Assembly: GCA_022496805.1 (NCBI GenBank)
Contig: CM040107.1
Coordinates: 8,266,501 to 8,330,500, forward strand
DNA from: Pohlia nutans
Taxonomy: Eukaryota; Streptophyta; Bryopsida; Bryales; Mniaceae
DNA: 64,000 nucleotides
Direction: 5' to 3'
Shown: piece after piece, positions 44,240-54,900 of the stretch
How the letters are laid out: each line of letters begins with the position of its first letter
Numbering within the stretch: position 1 is the stretch's first letter
Program-made: the position numbers and the translations under genes
The notes under the pieces: model-generated
Databases searched by the model: none
Told to the model about the DNA's origin: nothing
What the model saw: the letters and a program-made list of their open reading frames with translations, nothing else

Positions 44240-45661
44240 CTACTTCTTAATTTTCTTCATTTCCAAACGTTCCAAAATTTCATCATAAAGACGTTTGTTT
44301 TTTTTGTCTTTGACTCTCCTGATCTCGTCTATTTCTTGTGTAACCCTTTCAAAAGAATCCAAGGTAGATTTTTTTGTAAGAAGAGCAGCTCCCATTTGGA
44401 TAAATCCACTATTTGCGACGGTTCCATGGCTAACGTTTTTTGAATCTAGTAATATAATGGATCCTGCTTTAGGTTTGATGTAATAGCCGTAGTCTTGAAG
44501 ACAAAACTCTCCACCTCTTTTGGGTATTCCATACAGATTTTTTGCAAAACCGTATTAGAAATAATGGATCAAATATTAGTAAAGTATTGTTCAGATCATA
44601 ATAAGATAAGTATAATCAGATTTACAATTGCCCTAAACAATGTTTATAAAATAATGAAGTTACGTATTTTCATTTTATTAAAACTTATAAAATTGATTTC
44701 ATCATTGAAATTTTAAAATACTCAAACACGAGATACAAAAATTACCTTTAGTAAACCACATAATAAATCCCATATTTTTGTCATCTCTATTTGTGTGCGG
44801 TTGCGTCCAATAATTTTTTGTGATACCCAAATGGGAAAACGGGGTATCTGCAAGTCTTCCATACTTTCTTCGAATCGTTGTAGGATACAACTTTTCTAGA
44901 GAGTCTGTCCAAGACAGAAACGCCGGTTGTAAGAATTTGAAAACTTCAACAGCAAACATCTCTCCAAGCTTGTGTATTTCTTCGTCACTTGGTTTTATAT
45001 CATTGTTTTTTCTCACTGATTGGGCATACCTATAGACATTGTTGTGAAATAAATAAATAAGATAATCATAGCAATAATCAAATGCAACTAACAATAATAA
45101 TATACTTAATTTTTATCAAACATAAGACGAGTTCTTTTCCTCACTATATAAAGTAGATTATAATGTAATTAGGGTGAAACGTACTTACACAACAGGCTTG
45201 TCTATAAACGTGTCAAGTCTCCACCCAACCATGACCATGTCTCCCCCAATTTTTCGTTGTCCTCGTTCAACAAAACCTCCATGCTCGTATATGAAATCTA
45301 GAAGATTGTACAACTTTTGACACGTCTGACTTGGAAAAAAACTATCGACGTATATGTCTAATATTTTTTCTCCTTCCATGAGAACGCATGACTCTACCAA
45401 TTCAGTCATGTTGGAAGTATTAAGTTTACGATCCTGATTGTGTAATTTTTGACATCTTATTACTTTGTTAATGACCTTAGGAAAAGATATCCCTAGAGCT
45501 CGTAACTTTTGTATTCCTTCATCAATGGTATTTTTGTTACCATGGTTATCTTTATCACTACAACGGAGTTTGTGTTTTCTACCTCTCTCGTGTGCTCTCT
45601 ATTGCTCTTCTGAATTGAAATTTTTGTTACAGGGACGACATATGTGTGTGATCGGATGCAT
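44240..45661 (-). CDS. 2OG-Fe(II) dioxygenase, TET/JBP-like, with C2H2 finger
   Basis: Three exons join in phase with canonical borders: 45661-45189 (donor GTAAGT), 45029-44746 (acceptor CTATAG, donor GTAATT) and 44514-44240. The product has ~343 residues. A C2H2 finger lies at residues 8-30 (CRPC...H...H, CX2CX12HX5H). The oxygenase core shows NYWTQPHTNRDDKNMGFIMW (H236, D240/241), a spliced KGGEFCLQDYGYYIKPKAGS and LLDSKNVSHGT (second His, ~282). H-x-N-x2-D followed by GGEF...PKAGS...HG resembles fungal-type TET/JBP dioxygenases, which oxidise 5-methyl bases in DNA. The usual 2OG-binding Arg after HG is not evident. Codon 21, inside the finger, is TAG. The next in-frame ATG (45,409) would give a finger-less ~259-residue enzyme. 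It ends at TAG, with TGA 17 codons on. Other 2OG oxygenase families remain possible. Confidence 0.65.
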
Positions 45662-46580
45662 TTTTTCCTATTATGTAGATTACTTAATTATAAAACTTTA
45701 TCAGAGGCTCTCAGAAAGTAGATATATAGCTATATTCAAAGACGCATGAATGAATGAATTATATAAAGCTGCCTACTGAATATTTGTCTACATTCTTTTA
45801 CTTTTTTAGTTACTTGATTCTATTTTTTTAACATTTAATTTGTTCTAAAAATACTTACATTGAACCTAAGTTTTTAATTTAATATTCAATTTGTATATGA
45901 CTTTTACTATTTTATTGTTAGATTATATAAAACAAGTACATTTTCATTATTACCTCTTTCTGGATTGTGCTTACGTTGTAATTTTTTTATATCTCATGTT
46001 TAGTTAATGTTTGGACAATTTAGTTAATGTGTTTGACTTTTATTTAATTTTGGTTGCTCTAGAAACAATTACATCAATTATAGTTCTTAATTGACCACTA
46101 TGATTTTATTTACTTTTAGTTATTTAGTTATGTTTATTTATATTCTTAGTTTCATTTATGACCATTGCTTAAATTTGGTTGTTCTAAAAACATTCGTTTT
46201 TAATTTTAGATTTCAATTGACAATTATATTTTTGCTGTATTTTTTAATTGACCATTGTATTTTTATTATTATTTTTATTATGTTAAATTTTCAGTGTATT
46301 GATTGACTTATATGTTATTTTGGTTGTTCTAAAACAAATCACATGAAATTTTAGTTTTTAATCGACCACTTTATTTTCATTCACAAATTTTACATGACTC
46401 TTATTATTTTAGGTTCGTGTTTATTAAAATTGTCGAACCTCGTTTATTCTTAAACGGGCAGTTAGGGTTGGTAGGGCAGTAAAGGATAGCCCAGGCGCCA
46501 TAAACGGGAGAAATATCGTTTATTATAGCCTCTTTATTTATTTGGAGGGAGTGGTGCTCTCGCGCGTACCTTAAGTGTTC
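45662..46580. repeat. AT-rich region with degenerate direct repeats
   Basis: The phrase TTGGTTGTTCTAAAAAC followed by AATTGACCA recurs in degenerate form near 45,840, 46,052, 46,178 and 46,322. It is probably a decayed transposon tail and possibly includes the dioxygenase promoter. No open frame is convincing. Confidence 0.5.
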
Positions 46581-47128
46581 GCTACAGAACCTAGGAATGG
46601 CGGCGGACCGGACAGAAGACCGGATGTGACACCGGATGTCGGAGGACGGGCCTCTGCTGGGCCCGGCCACGATCCGGGATTTGAATTGGGCCGCCTTAAA
46701 TTGGGCGGCTCACTATTCATTCCTCCACGGTTCCTCTTGCCCTTCGCGTGCACCATTTTTCACAGTTCCGGAGAGCGCTAGGGTTTCCATTTTGCACCCG
46801 GAGGTAGAGAGCAGTGAGCGACCGACTTGTGAGAATTTTGAGCACCCGGGAGTACGACAAATTGAGCGTCCGGGGAAAACAGTAGCGCGAGGTTAGAATT
46901 GGGAAGGGGCGAGCATCCGGACTGTGAAGGCCACCATTTCCGGCGAGGTTTGCGCATCCGGGAAGAGAGGTGCGGGGCCTCCGGGTGGTCAGGCGCATAC
47001 CACGGAAGCGGAAGGGGAAGCATCCGGAGAAAGAAGTGCGTGGTTTGAAGGAGAGAGAGAGAGCGCACCCGGAGAAGAAGCTGCGCCGTTTCCAAAGGAG
47101 TGAGAGAGCGCGTCCGGAGTCCGCAGCC

Positions 47129-49848
47129 ATGGCGCGCAGGGAGACCGGGTCCAAAATCCCGGAGAAGAGGATTCTTTCTGACATCCCACAGCATCCGGAA
47201 GACTTCGAGGAGTTGCTCAAGGACCTCGAACAGATCGAGTGTTTGGGGTTGTTTGGGAAGGTGTGGGATGTCTAGGACGCCCAGATGTTGGAAGAAATTG
47301 AGGGCGGAGCTATGGAGCCTGCCTTCCGGGCAACGATCCGGGCAAAGTACGGGAATTGGACCCAGAGGCATTGGCGAGCCGTGTACGACTTCCCGGACAC
47401 GAGTGAGGACCTGGAACCGGGCAGCAAGGGCGACACGGATTGGGTGAAGGCGCGCTTCACCCACCTCTCGGACCACGATGGATTCAAGGTAGCGGATTGC
47501 GTATATCCCCGGGAGCAATGTCTACTCGAGTACGTGGTGCCCATCCTCAACCCAGAGAAGCCCACCACCCTCACGATACACTGGCAAGGGGAATCTTGTC
47601 CGCACTCATCCAGAAGAAGAAGATCAACTGGGCATACCTAGTGCACAAGAACACTCAGAAGTGGACCCGGAACCTCGACAACAACACTAGTAGAAATCTT
47701 GTCTTATGTGACAAGTCTTTAATGACTCAATGTCGGGAATGACAAGTCCGTAATGACACAAAGTCCCTCTATGTGTCATTACGGACATGTCATTCCCGAC
47801 ATTGAGTCATTAAAGACTTGTCACATAAGACAAGATTTCTACTAGTGCAAGAAGGGGTGCCCGTTGGCCCCATTTCTCTACCATTTGTATGAGAAAGAGG
47901 GGTGCATCACGGAGGAGGAGAGGAAGAGATTAGACATTCCTCCCATCTCGGGACTGAGGAGCCCGGCCAAGAAGAAGATGGCTCTTCCAGGAGGAGGAGC
48001 AAGAACCAGTCGACCCAGATCCTCGCTGAGACCGGAAGAAAGAAGGATAGCTCCACCGGCAGTTCAACTAGACAAGAGCAGCATCCGGGAGGAGCGCAGT
48101 AATGAGGGAGAAGACCCGTTGCGTCCAGGTGGGGCCAGCGCTAACTCGAAGCTGAGAACAAAGTGGCGAGAAGACTGCCCGGGGAGAGGCCACCCGGGTG
48201 GTGCCAAGCCGCGATAGGAGGAGCGGCACGAGAGGAGAAAGGACCCGGAGTAAGGCCGACCGGGTGGGGCAAGACCTCAGCAGGAGCTGAGAACAAAGCG
48301 AAGGGAGGATCCAGACGAGGAAGAGGAGAAGGATTCCCCACAGCCGAAGCTGACCCGGAAGAAGCTGGTGAGGGATTGGGAGGCGGCTCCTCAACCGGAG
48401 GTAGGTAGTTCCTCCCAAGCGCAACCTCGGGTGGATCCGGTAGTGGAGTCCAGGCCAGCGGAGGAGAAAGGGCCTTTTCCAACACAGACCCAGGAGCAAC
48501 CTGTGGAGGGGTCCGGACTAATGGAGGATGATCCTACCCCGGAGGCTCTACAAGAACAGACGGCAGATAGGAACCAACCGGAGGAAGGAGGACCGTCACA
48601 GGTGCAACTTCAGGGCCTGAAGAAGAAGTTGGTCCTCACGGCCGAGGAGGAAGAAGAGCCGGAAGGACCGCAGACCACACCCCAGAAGAAGAAGGGACTG
48701 GCCTAAAGGAAGACAACTCCCCGGAACAAGCGTCCCAAGGAGGCAAGGGACGACGGGGAGGAAACCGGAGACGAGGTTGACCGGGAACAGGGACCGCCAG
48801 TGGGAGAAGAACCGGTCTGGGAGGCAGGTCCATCCGGAGGAACACAGAAGGAACGGGAGGCCCCGCTCCGGGTGGAGAACATGCTCCCGCAGACCCGGAT
48901 AGCGCTGGACATGGTGACGGAGTAGTACACTCCGATTTTCGCCGCGCTCCAGGAAACAAGTATTCTCCTCCAGACAGACGACGCCCTAAAGTATCCGGCG
49001 CGGATCCGGAAGCTCCAGAGGAATTTCTCCGGAGCCGGGAGAAGGAGAACGAGTTGGCCGGACAATTACAGGGTGTCCGGGAGGAAGAGCAAAAATCAGC
49101 CACTCTTTTGAGGGGTTAGGAGGAGGAGCTGCAACAGAAGGTGACATACATCGCAAAGATGGAGGCACACGTTCAAAGGAACGAGTTGCAGATCCGGGAA
49201 CAGGAGGATACCATCCGGAGGATAGGGGAGACGAGCCGACAGTGCGTCACCAAGCTGTCGGGGCTGTTCCAACCGGATGGGGAGGCACAAATGAAGGCCC
49301 GGTTGTATGACGAGCGGGTGGGCCAGCCGGGACTAGAGGGAGCAGCTTGGATGAAGAATGTGGTCCGGGAGTACTCGGACAAGATAGAGGCTTACCTCGT
49401 GGAATTCCGGGTATTGGCAGAGTGCATGAGGGAGAGCTCTTCCGACGAGGAATCGGATAATGAGGAGGCCGCCAACCAGGGTGAGAGGGTAGGTTCCGGG
49501 TGTGGGCTGCAGAGTGTGTTTAATATATCTGCAAATGCTCCTCAAGAGGGTGAGATCGACCGGTTGATGAGGAGGGGAAGATCAACTCTGGAGCACACCT
49601 CCCGGACCGCGCTAGATGTGGAACCAATCCACATGGTCAGATCCGCCGGAGTAAGTCCAGAGGAGGTCCGGGATCTGAGCGAGAATATGGAGGCAATGGA
49701 TGTCCAACCGGACAGGGCGGAGAAGCATCAGGTGGGACCACAGGTGGAACAGCCGGTGGCGCACGGAATGCGAGGAGATCGGCCGGCGGATCCGATCGTG
49801 GTGGGGAGCCCGGAAGATGAGGAGGAGCAGCCAAGGGAGGACCTGTAG
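47129..49848 (+). pseudogene. coiled-coil ORF interrupted by a MITE
   Basis: Starts MARRETGSKIPEKRILSDIP. An in-frame TAG at 47,273 precedes DAQMLEEIEGG, then comes a globular stretch (KARFTHLSDHDGFKVADCVY, REQCLLEYVVPILNPEKPTT), a frame change near 47,580, and KKKINWAYLVHKNTQKWTRN. A 163-bp CACTA MITE then interrupts; removing it with one CAA copy restores the frame into CPLAPFLYHLYEKEGCITEE. A long charged linker follows with further shifts, a TAA at 48,704 and TAGs at 48,923 and 49,117. The C-terminal part (49,120-49,848) is a coiled coil (EEELQQKVTYIAKMEAHVQR) with an acidic tail ending in TAG. No known domain. Confidence 0.5.
47685..47847. mobile_element. palindromic CACTA MITE, 163 bp
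   Basis: Begins CACTAGTAGAAATCTTGTC and ends with its exact complement. The ~75-bp arms differ by one base until near the short centre, and CAA flanks both sides (47,682-47,684 and 47,848-47,850), the 3-bp duplication typical of CACTA elements. The near-perfect arms and clean duplication suggest recent insertion. Confidence 0.93.
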
Positions 49849-51983
49849 CTGCCCGGGACCACCGGGGGTCCGGAATCAGTGGCACGGACTTAGTGGATCC
49901 GACCACTTAAAATAGGACTTTTTCAGTAGGTAGGCTAGAAGACTTTTTAATGTAAATGACTTCTAGGGTTTTAATGTTAGTGGCGGTTTAGGATAGGAAT
50001 TGAGCCGTGGGGGAAGCTCCCTGGATTTCCGGATCCCGGGAATGTAGGATCTGAGGATCTCTCGGGTCCGGGCTTTGGGTTGGCTTTTTATCAAGGGATG
50101 TTCTTCATTCCTTGGGTCTTTTGTGTACCTTTGTTCCGTGTAAATGAGTAGAAACATATATTCCTTGCACAAACTTTGTGTGTGTGTATGTGCATATGTG
50201 TATTTGCTTGTGTTATTGCCGGAACAGTGGCGCAACTAGTCCCTTGGTGACCGGATGGATTAGCTAGGTTCGGACGTGAAGTCAGTAAAGAGACCGGATA
50301 GGAGATTCGGAAGAATTAAGAGTGTTTGAATGTGGGGTTTCTTGTGTCCGATTGCACGTGGAAACCCGGGTTAATGGCTGGAAAAGCAGGAGGGGGTACT
50401 CCGGTTTTCTCAAAACTCCTGGACGAGTAGTTCGGTAGAGGTTCCAGCATCCGGCCAGATCTTGCAACTATAGAGTGAGGAAAAGCGAGAGTAAAACGGA
50501 TCTTGAGGTATTCAATTTCTTCCGGACACCCCGGTTACTGTCGATTCCGGTTAACAAGTCGTTGTAGTATTTTGGGGATAAGGGGGAAGCCAGGTTGCGC
50601 TTGTGTGACCGGCTGTGGGTTTGGGATAAGCCCATAGCTGAAGAGTATCCCGGGAAGTACTCGGACTAGGGAGTTGAGTTTGGATATCCGGAAAGTAGTG
50701 AATCCCCTATCATGGAAATCAGTAGGGGAGGGTGTGATTTTAGATCCAGCATCCTTAAAAAAGCAAATGGAGAACCCTTTGAGGGAAAACACAGGTTAAT
50801 GGGAAACCGGATTTAGTAGCAGGGGTTAGACCGGGTAGAGTAGGGTTGGTTAAGTTTCCAACCCAGACAGAAACCGGATCTAGCCATAACGGGGTCAGTC
50901 AGTAGAGAAGATCCGGTTTTTGTACAGAAAAAGGGAGTTATTTGGTGACCGGGAGAGAGCAGTCACCAATCCGAGTCAGCCTCCGGAAACTTCCCACTTC
51001 ACAGAGTCTCCGCAGAACAATAACTCGGAAATCACCTCTACGAGCATTCTTAATACAAAAAAGTGCGCTCTAGGGGAGTATCCGGTACCACGTGCTACCA
51101 CAAAAATAGATACATTTCTATTATTACTACTTTGTGGATTCAGCGATATATAATTTGTATTTGATTGCAAGTCATTTTCTTTTTCTTCTTCCCCGTGAGA
51201 AATTTATACGTTGCTATAAAGATCATTACTCTAAGAAAATGTTTGTATTCCCTATCAATGTATCATCAATATATTTTTGTAAGATGTAAACATATTAATA
51301 ATTATTCTATAGACATTATATTATTTCAATATACATCTTCTTAAAATATTTGCAATATATTTGATTCAGTCTTAGCACTTCCATTGCTAAATTATTCCTA
51401 TTAATTCCAATTCATTCCTCCAAAATTCACACTAATGTCAATAATTGGTGTACTAAGAAACCTATGAACACATGTTTCTTCATCCTCTGAGTAAATCCAT
51501 CCACGGAACTGAGTGATGCTGTCAGAAACGCCACCGTCACGCGTCCAATACCCATGGAAGGTAAGAATCTCAAGTCTTGGCACAAGACTCGGACCTCAAG
51601 TTCATTGCTTTGGTAAGAGGATCGGAGCACAGACGTGTGGGTTGGTCCCCGATCCGAAGACTCCTCCTCACCCCCTTCCGTGCACCATTTTCGAAAGCCA
51701 CTGTCGGTACTCAATTTTTTTGTTTTTTTAATTGATTGCAACACAACGAAGGAATTCAAGCGTGAGTGAGTGGTGATAGTTACTAACTCACTTTGTACAA
51801 GTTAGTTGCCTAGAGCGGTAATTCCGTTCTTGTCGTCGCCTAAGTAGCACAAGATATCTTCCCCTGATTTAGGGTTTCGTTTTAACTTTGCAGAGGTAGA
51901 AATCAATCGATTCATAGATGCGTGAGCTACAACGACGTGAGATTGTTGCCACAGTAGTTATGGGCTGTTTCCGCTTCAGCAAG
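49849..51983. other. non-coding, CCGGA-rich then AT-rich
   Basis: 49.85-50.95 kb keeps the CCGGA-rich composition of the preceding element without a credible frame and may be its LTR or 3' UTR; no second copy exists in the window to prove this. 51.1-51.9 kb is AT-rich and may hold the promoter of the next gene. Confidence 0.35.
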
Positions 51984-54900
51984 ATGGCAGAGGAGAATCC
52001 CTACGAGTTGGTGTGGTTGAAGAAAATTCGGGAATTGAACAACAAATTAAATGAGGTATGCCCTGGCGAAAACGTGTAACTTTTTGCACTAATTGAAATT
52101 TTTTACAGTTACTTCTGCATGTTTGTGCACAAGCAAAGTAAAAACCCATGATAGCAATGAATTGTGTCACCTCTATATTAGTTGCACCCGCTTTTCTCTG
52201 CCGCCGCCGTCTGCAAACAACACGCGAGTCCCCTGAATCATATTGTAGGTAAATGTCTCCGCATTGTCATTTGTCAATTTTTGTTCCTTTCGTTTCTATC
52301 ATTTTTTCCCTCTCTGTTCATCTGCTCTCTCCCTTTCTATAGGCCTGGCCGGTCCTGGCTGGGTCCTGGTTGTATTTGTACCCGGGTAAATGTCAACGGA
52401 AAAATACCCCTTTATTTCTGTGCAAAGAAAGAAGAAAAAAAAAACACACACACAGACACTGCATCACTGTAACTAGCAATACAGTGCCGGTACTTGTCGT
52501 AGATAGAAGGTACACAGTGAATACCACCCTGTACAGTCGCGAAGCCGTTCCGATGGACAACGCGCGTGGACTGAACAAGGAGTTAGTCCACACATAATGA
52601 ACGGGGGGTTCGGCGTTTTTATGGATCTGACAATGCAGCTCTAGCATTGATAGTGCTTGCAATATAGTTAGCTGTACTATTCGGATACACATGAATCTGA
52701 CCGTGCCAGTCGCATTGGACATTTGAGGTGTTACAGAAGCGCCGCCTAGTTGCGCCATTAAGGCAACCGATGGACCCACGATCAACACGATTGATCCTGC
52801 CTCATTATTGATTTAAGCATGGATCGACGAGCCTTTGATCAGTCAGGTCAGAGCTATTGTGAATGCAAGTCGCAAGAATAGTCAGATGTTGTACAACATC
52901 GTATGCTGTATTGTAAAGTAACCTGGTTGTTTACGTAATTCTACGGTACTTGGAGCATCTAGCTAGTGCTTGTTGTGTCTGAGGCGCCTTCAACCCCGTG
53001 CAGCACTTGAGAGTTCTTCTGGTTTTTTAGTTCCAAGTTCTGAGCTCAGACCCTAAATCACGTTGTCAGCCTAATGCAAAGAAGCTTAGTCATGGATGCC
53101 CAGTATGATGCATCGCACATGGACGACGTGGACATAGTGAGAAGCACGCAGGTCGTGGAGCACCCCGCACAAGGCTTAAGACGTGAGCTCGATCGCCGGG
53201 ACCAGCCCAGGTTTGAGCAAACACAGGTACCTTTCTCAGCCCTCATGCTTAACTCCAAAGTGACAGGATATATCCAGCCAATTTTTTTGCATATGGCACC
53301 TTCAATATATCCAAGTCGGTTTTGTCTTATCTGAGAACATAAAACAAGATCGAACCGTATAATGTTGAAGCTAGCTTGTAGAAGCGTCCGTCTGCAAAAT
53401 TCCAACAATTAATTTTGATGTTTGAACATTTTTCACTTTGTACAAAGCAAGTGTTGTAAGTAATGTGAAAATAAATGTACATTTAAGAACTAGGAGGATA
53501 GAAATTGACTTATGAGATTGTGTGCAAAGAGTTCAAATTTCGGTGAAAACCAATAAAACAAAGTCTAGAACATAAGGAGTCACTTTGAAGTGAAAACAAC
53601 CGAAAATCACGAATAATGTGCTATACAGGGAACTCCGACGGTAGGTCTGTTTTTTGGGTGAGATGTGGCTGTTTCTGGAAGTAGACACTTACTTGGATAT
53701 AGAATGCAATTCCTGCAAATTGGATTGGTGCAATATATTTAGCACATGTATTATGATGTGCTAAATAGAAATTAGATTATTTAACCCTTAAACCGATTGT
53801 TTAATTTGTTGTGTAGCGTCGAAATTCCACTGAACATATTAGGGTTCAATGGTGATATCAACAATCTCGCCGGTAATTACCCTAAAACTCGGGGAGGTCA
53901 CTCTTTGCATCATTTGAGTATCACGTGTGAACAAAGGGTATTTAAAAGCACCCTAAAATTTAAAAATAATGTTTACTATAATTAGTAATATTTTAAGAAT
54001 ATTCTCATTTTTATTCTTGTGATGAATTGTGAACATCCTATATTAATGTAAATCATTTATAAAAATTATCTTCAAAGATTTATTTGGACCCTATCTTTGT
54101 TCGCACGTTGTTACATAATATTTGGAAGTGACCTCCCCGGGCCCTAAACTCTCAGAATTCAAAACAACATAAATGAAAGAGATTTATTTGGATGATAATG
54201 TGCCACCTATCAATGAAAATCACATTTCATTGTCACCAAAAGCTTGATTTCCTGTTTCACCATTTGAACCCTAAACGTATTGTATTTGCATTTGCAAAAA
54301 CCACGAATCACACTTTCTGTCCTCAATGGCAGTTTGGGGTTAAAAGAGGCTGAATTAGGCTGAATTTGGTGCGATGAAAACTAATTTGATGAAAACTAAT
54401 GTGTGTAGATGGCCGGAATGCCATTTGGGCCGAGCTACAGTCAACCATCTATGGGGGTGAATTGCAAAGTTCCACACAGGTCTTTGGCAGTGTCCGCCCT
54501 CGCAACCCAAGCATGTACAATCTATGCATTGGCACATCTAGCACAACGCCTCCCAACTTCCGGAGCCATTTGCTCTACTCCTTACCTGCAACGGGATTTT
54601 GTCTTGGCGGGTCAGATCCCAATCACACAGGATATCACGGAATGCAGAACATGAGCTTGCAATACGGACGTGTGGAGGCTACGTTCCCTAACGAAGAGGC
54701 AGATCGAGGACCGGGCAGCCAATTTCACAGCAACACCATCTTACAAAGTGACAACTCCAGTAAGTCACCTCCTTCTGACATGTCACAAAGAAAGTTACTG
54801 CGCGTAGAAGAACGTGACTATTTAAAAGAAGTCAAGAGTGCCATTGCGGAAGGTAGAGTACCGCAAGTTCATCTTGAACAAAACAACAGTGGTGAAATTG

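Larger units (their letters stand above)
46590..49848 (+). mobile_element. GC-rich element-like ORF region, no pol
   Basis: CCGGA/TCCGG words saturate this stretch through about 50,900. The coding layout recalls the third ORF of the gypsy elements: globular N-terminal part, Pro/Gly/Glu-rich linker, coiled coil, acidic tail. No RT, integrase or LTR pair was found. It may be the 3' piece of another LTR element or a host gene captured by one. The left limit is uncertain. Confidence 0.4.

Noticed and set aside
46717..48499. Long minus-strand open frames (up to 246 codons) over the GC-rich element
   Set aside because: High GC and CCGGA repetition keep the antisense open; the plus strand has the coiled coil and the frame restored by MITE removal.
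51430..51445. CACTAATG as left end of a CACTA element ending at 62,290
   Set aside because: Only the first five bases match; the following bases differ from CACTAGTAGAAA.
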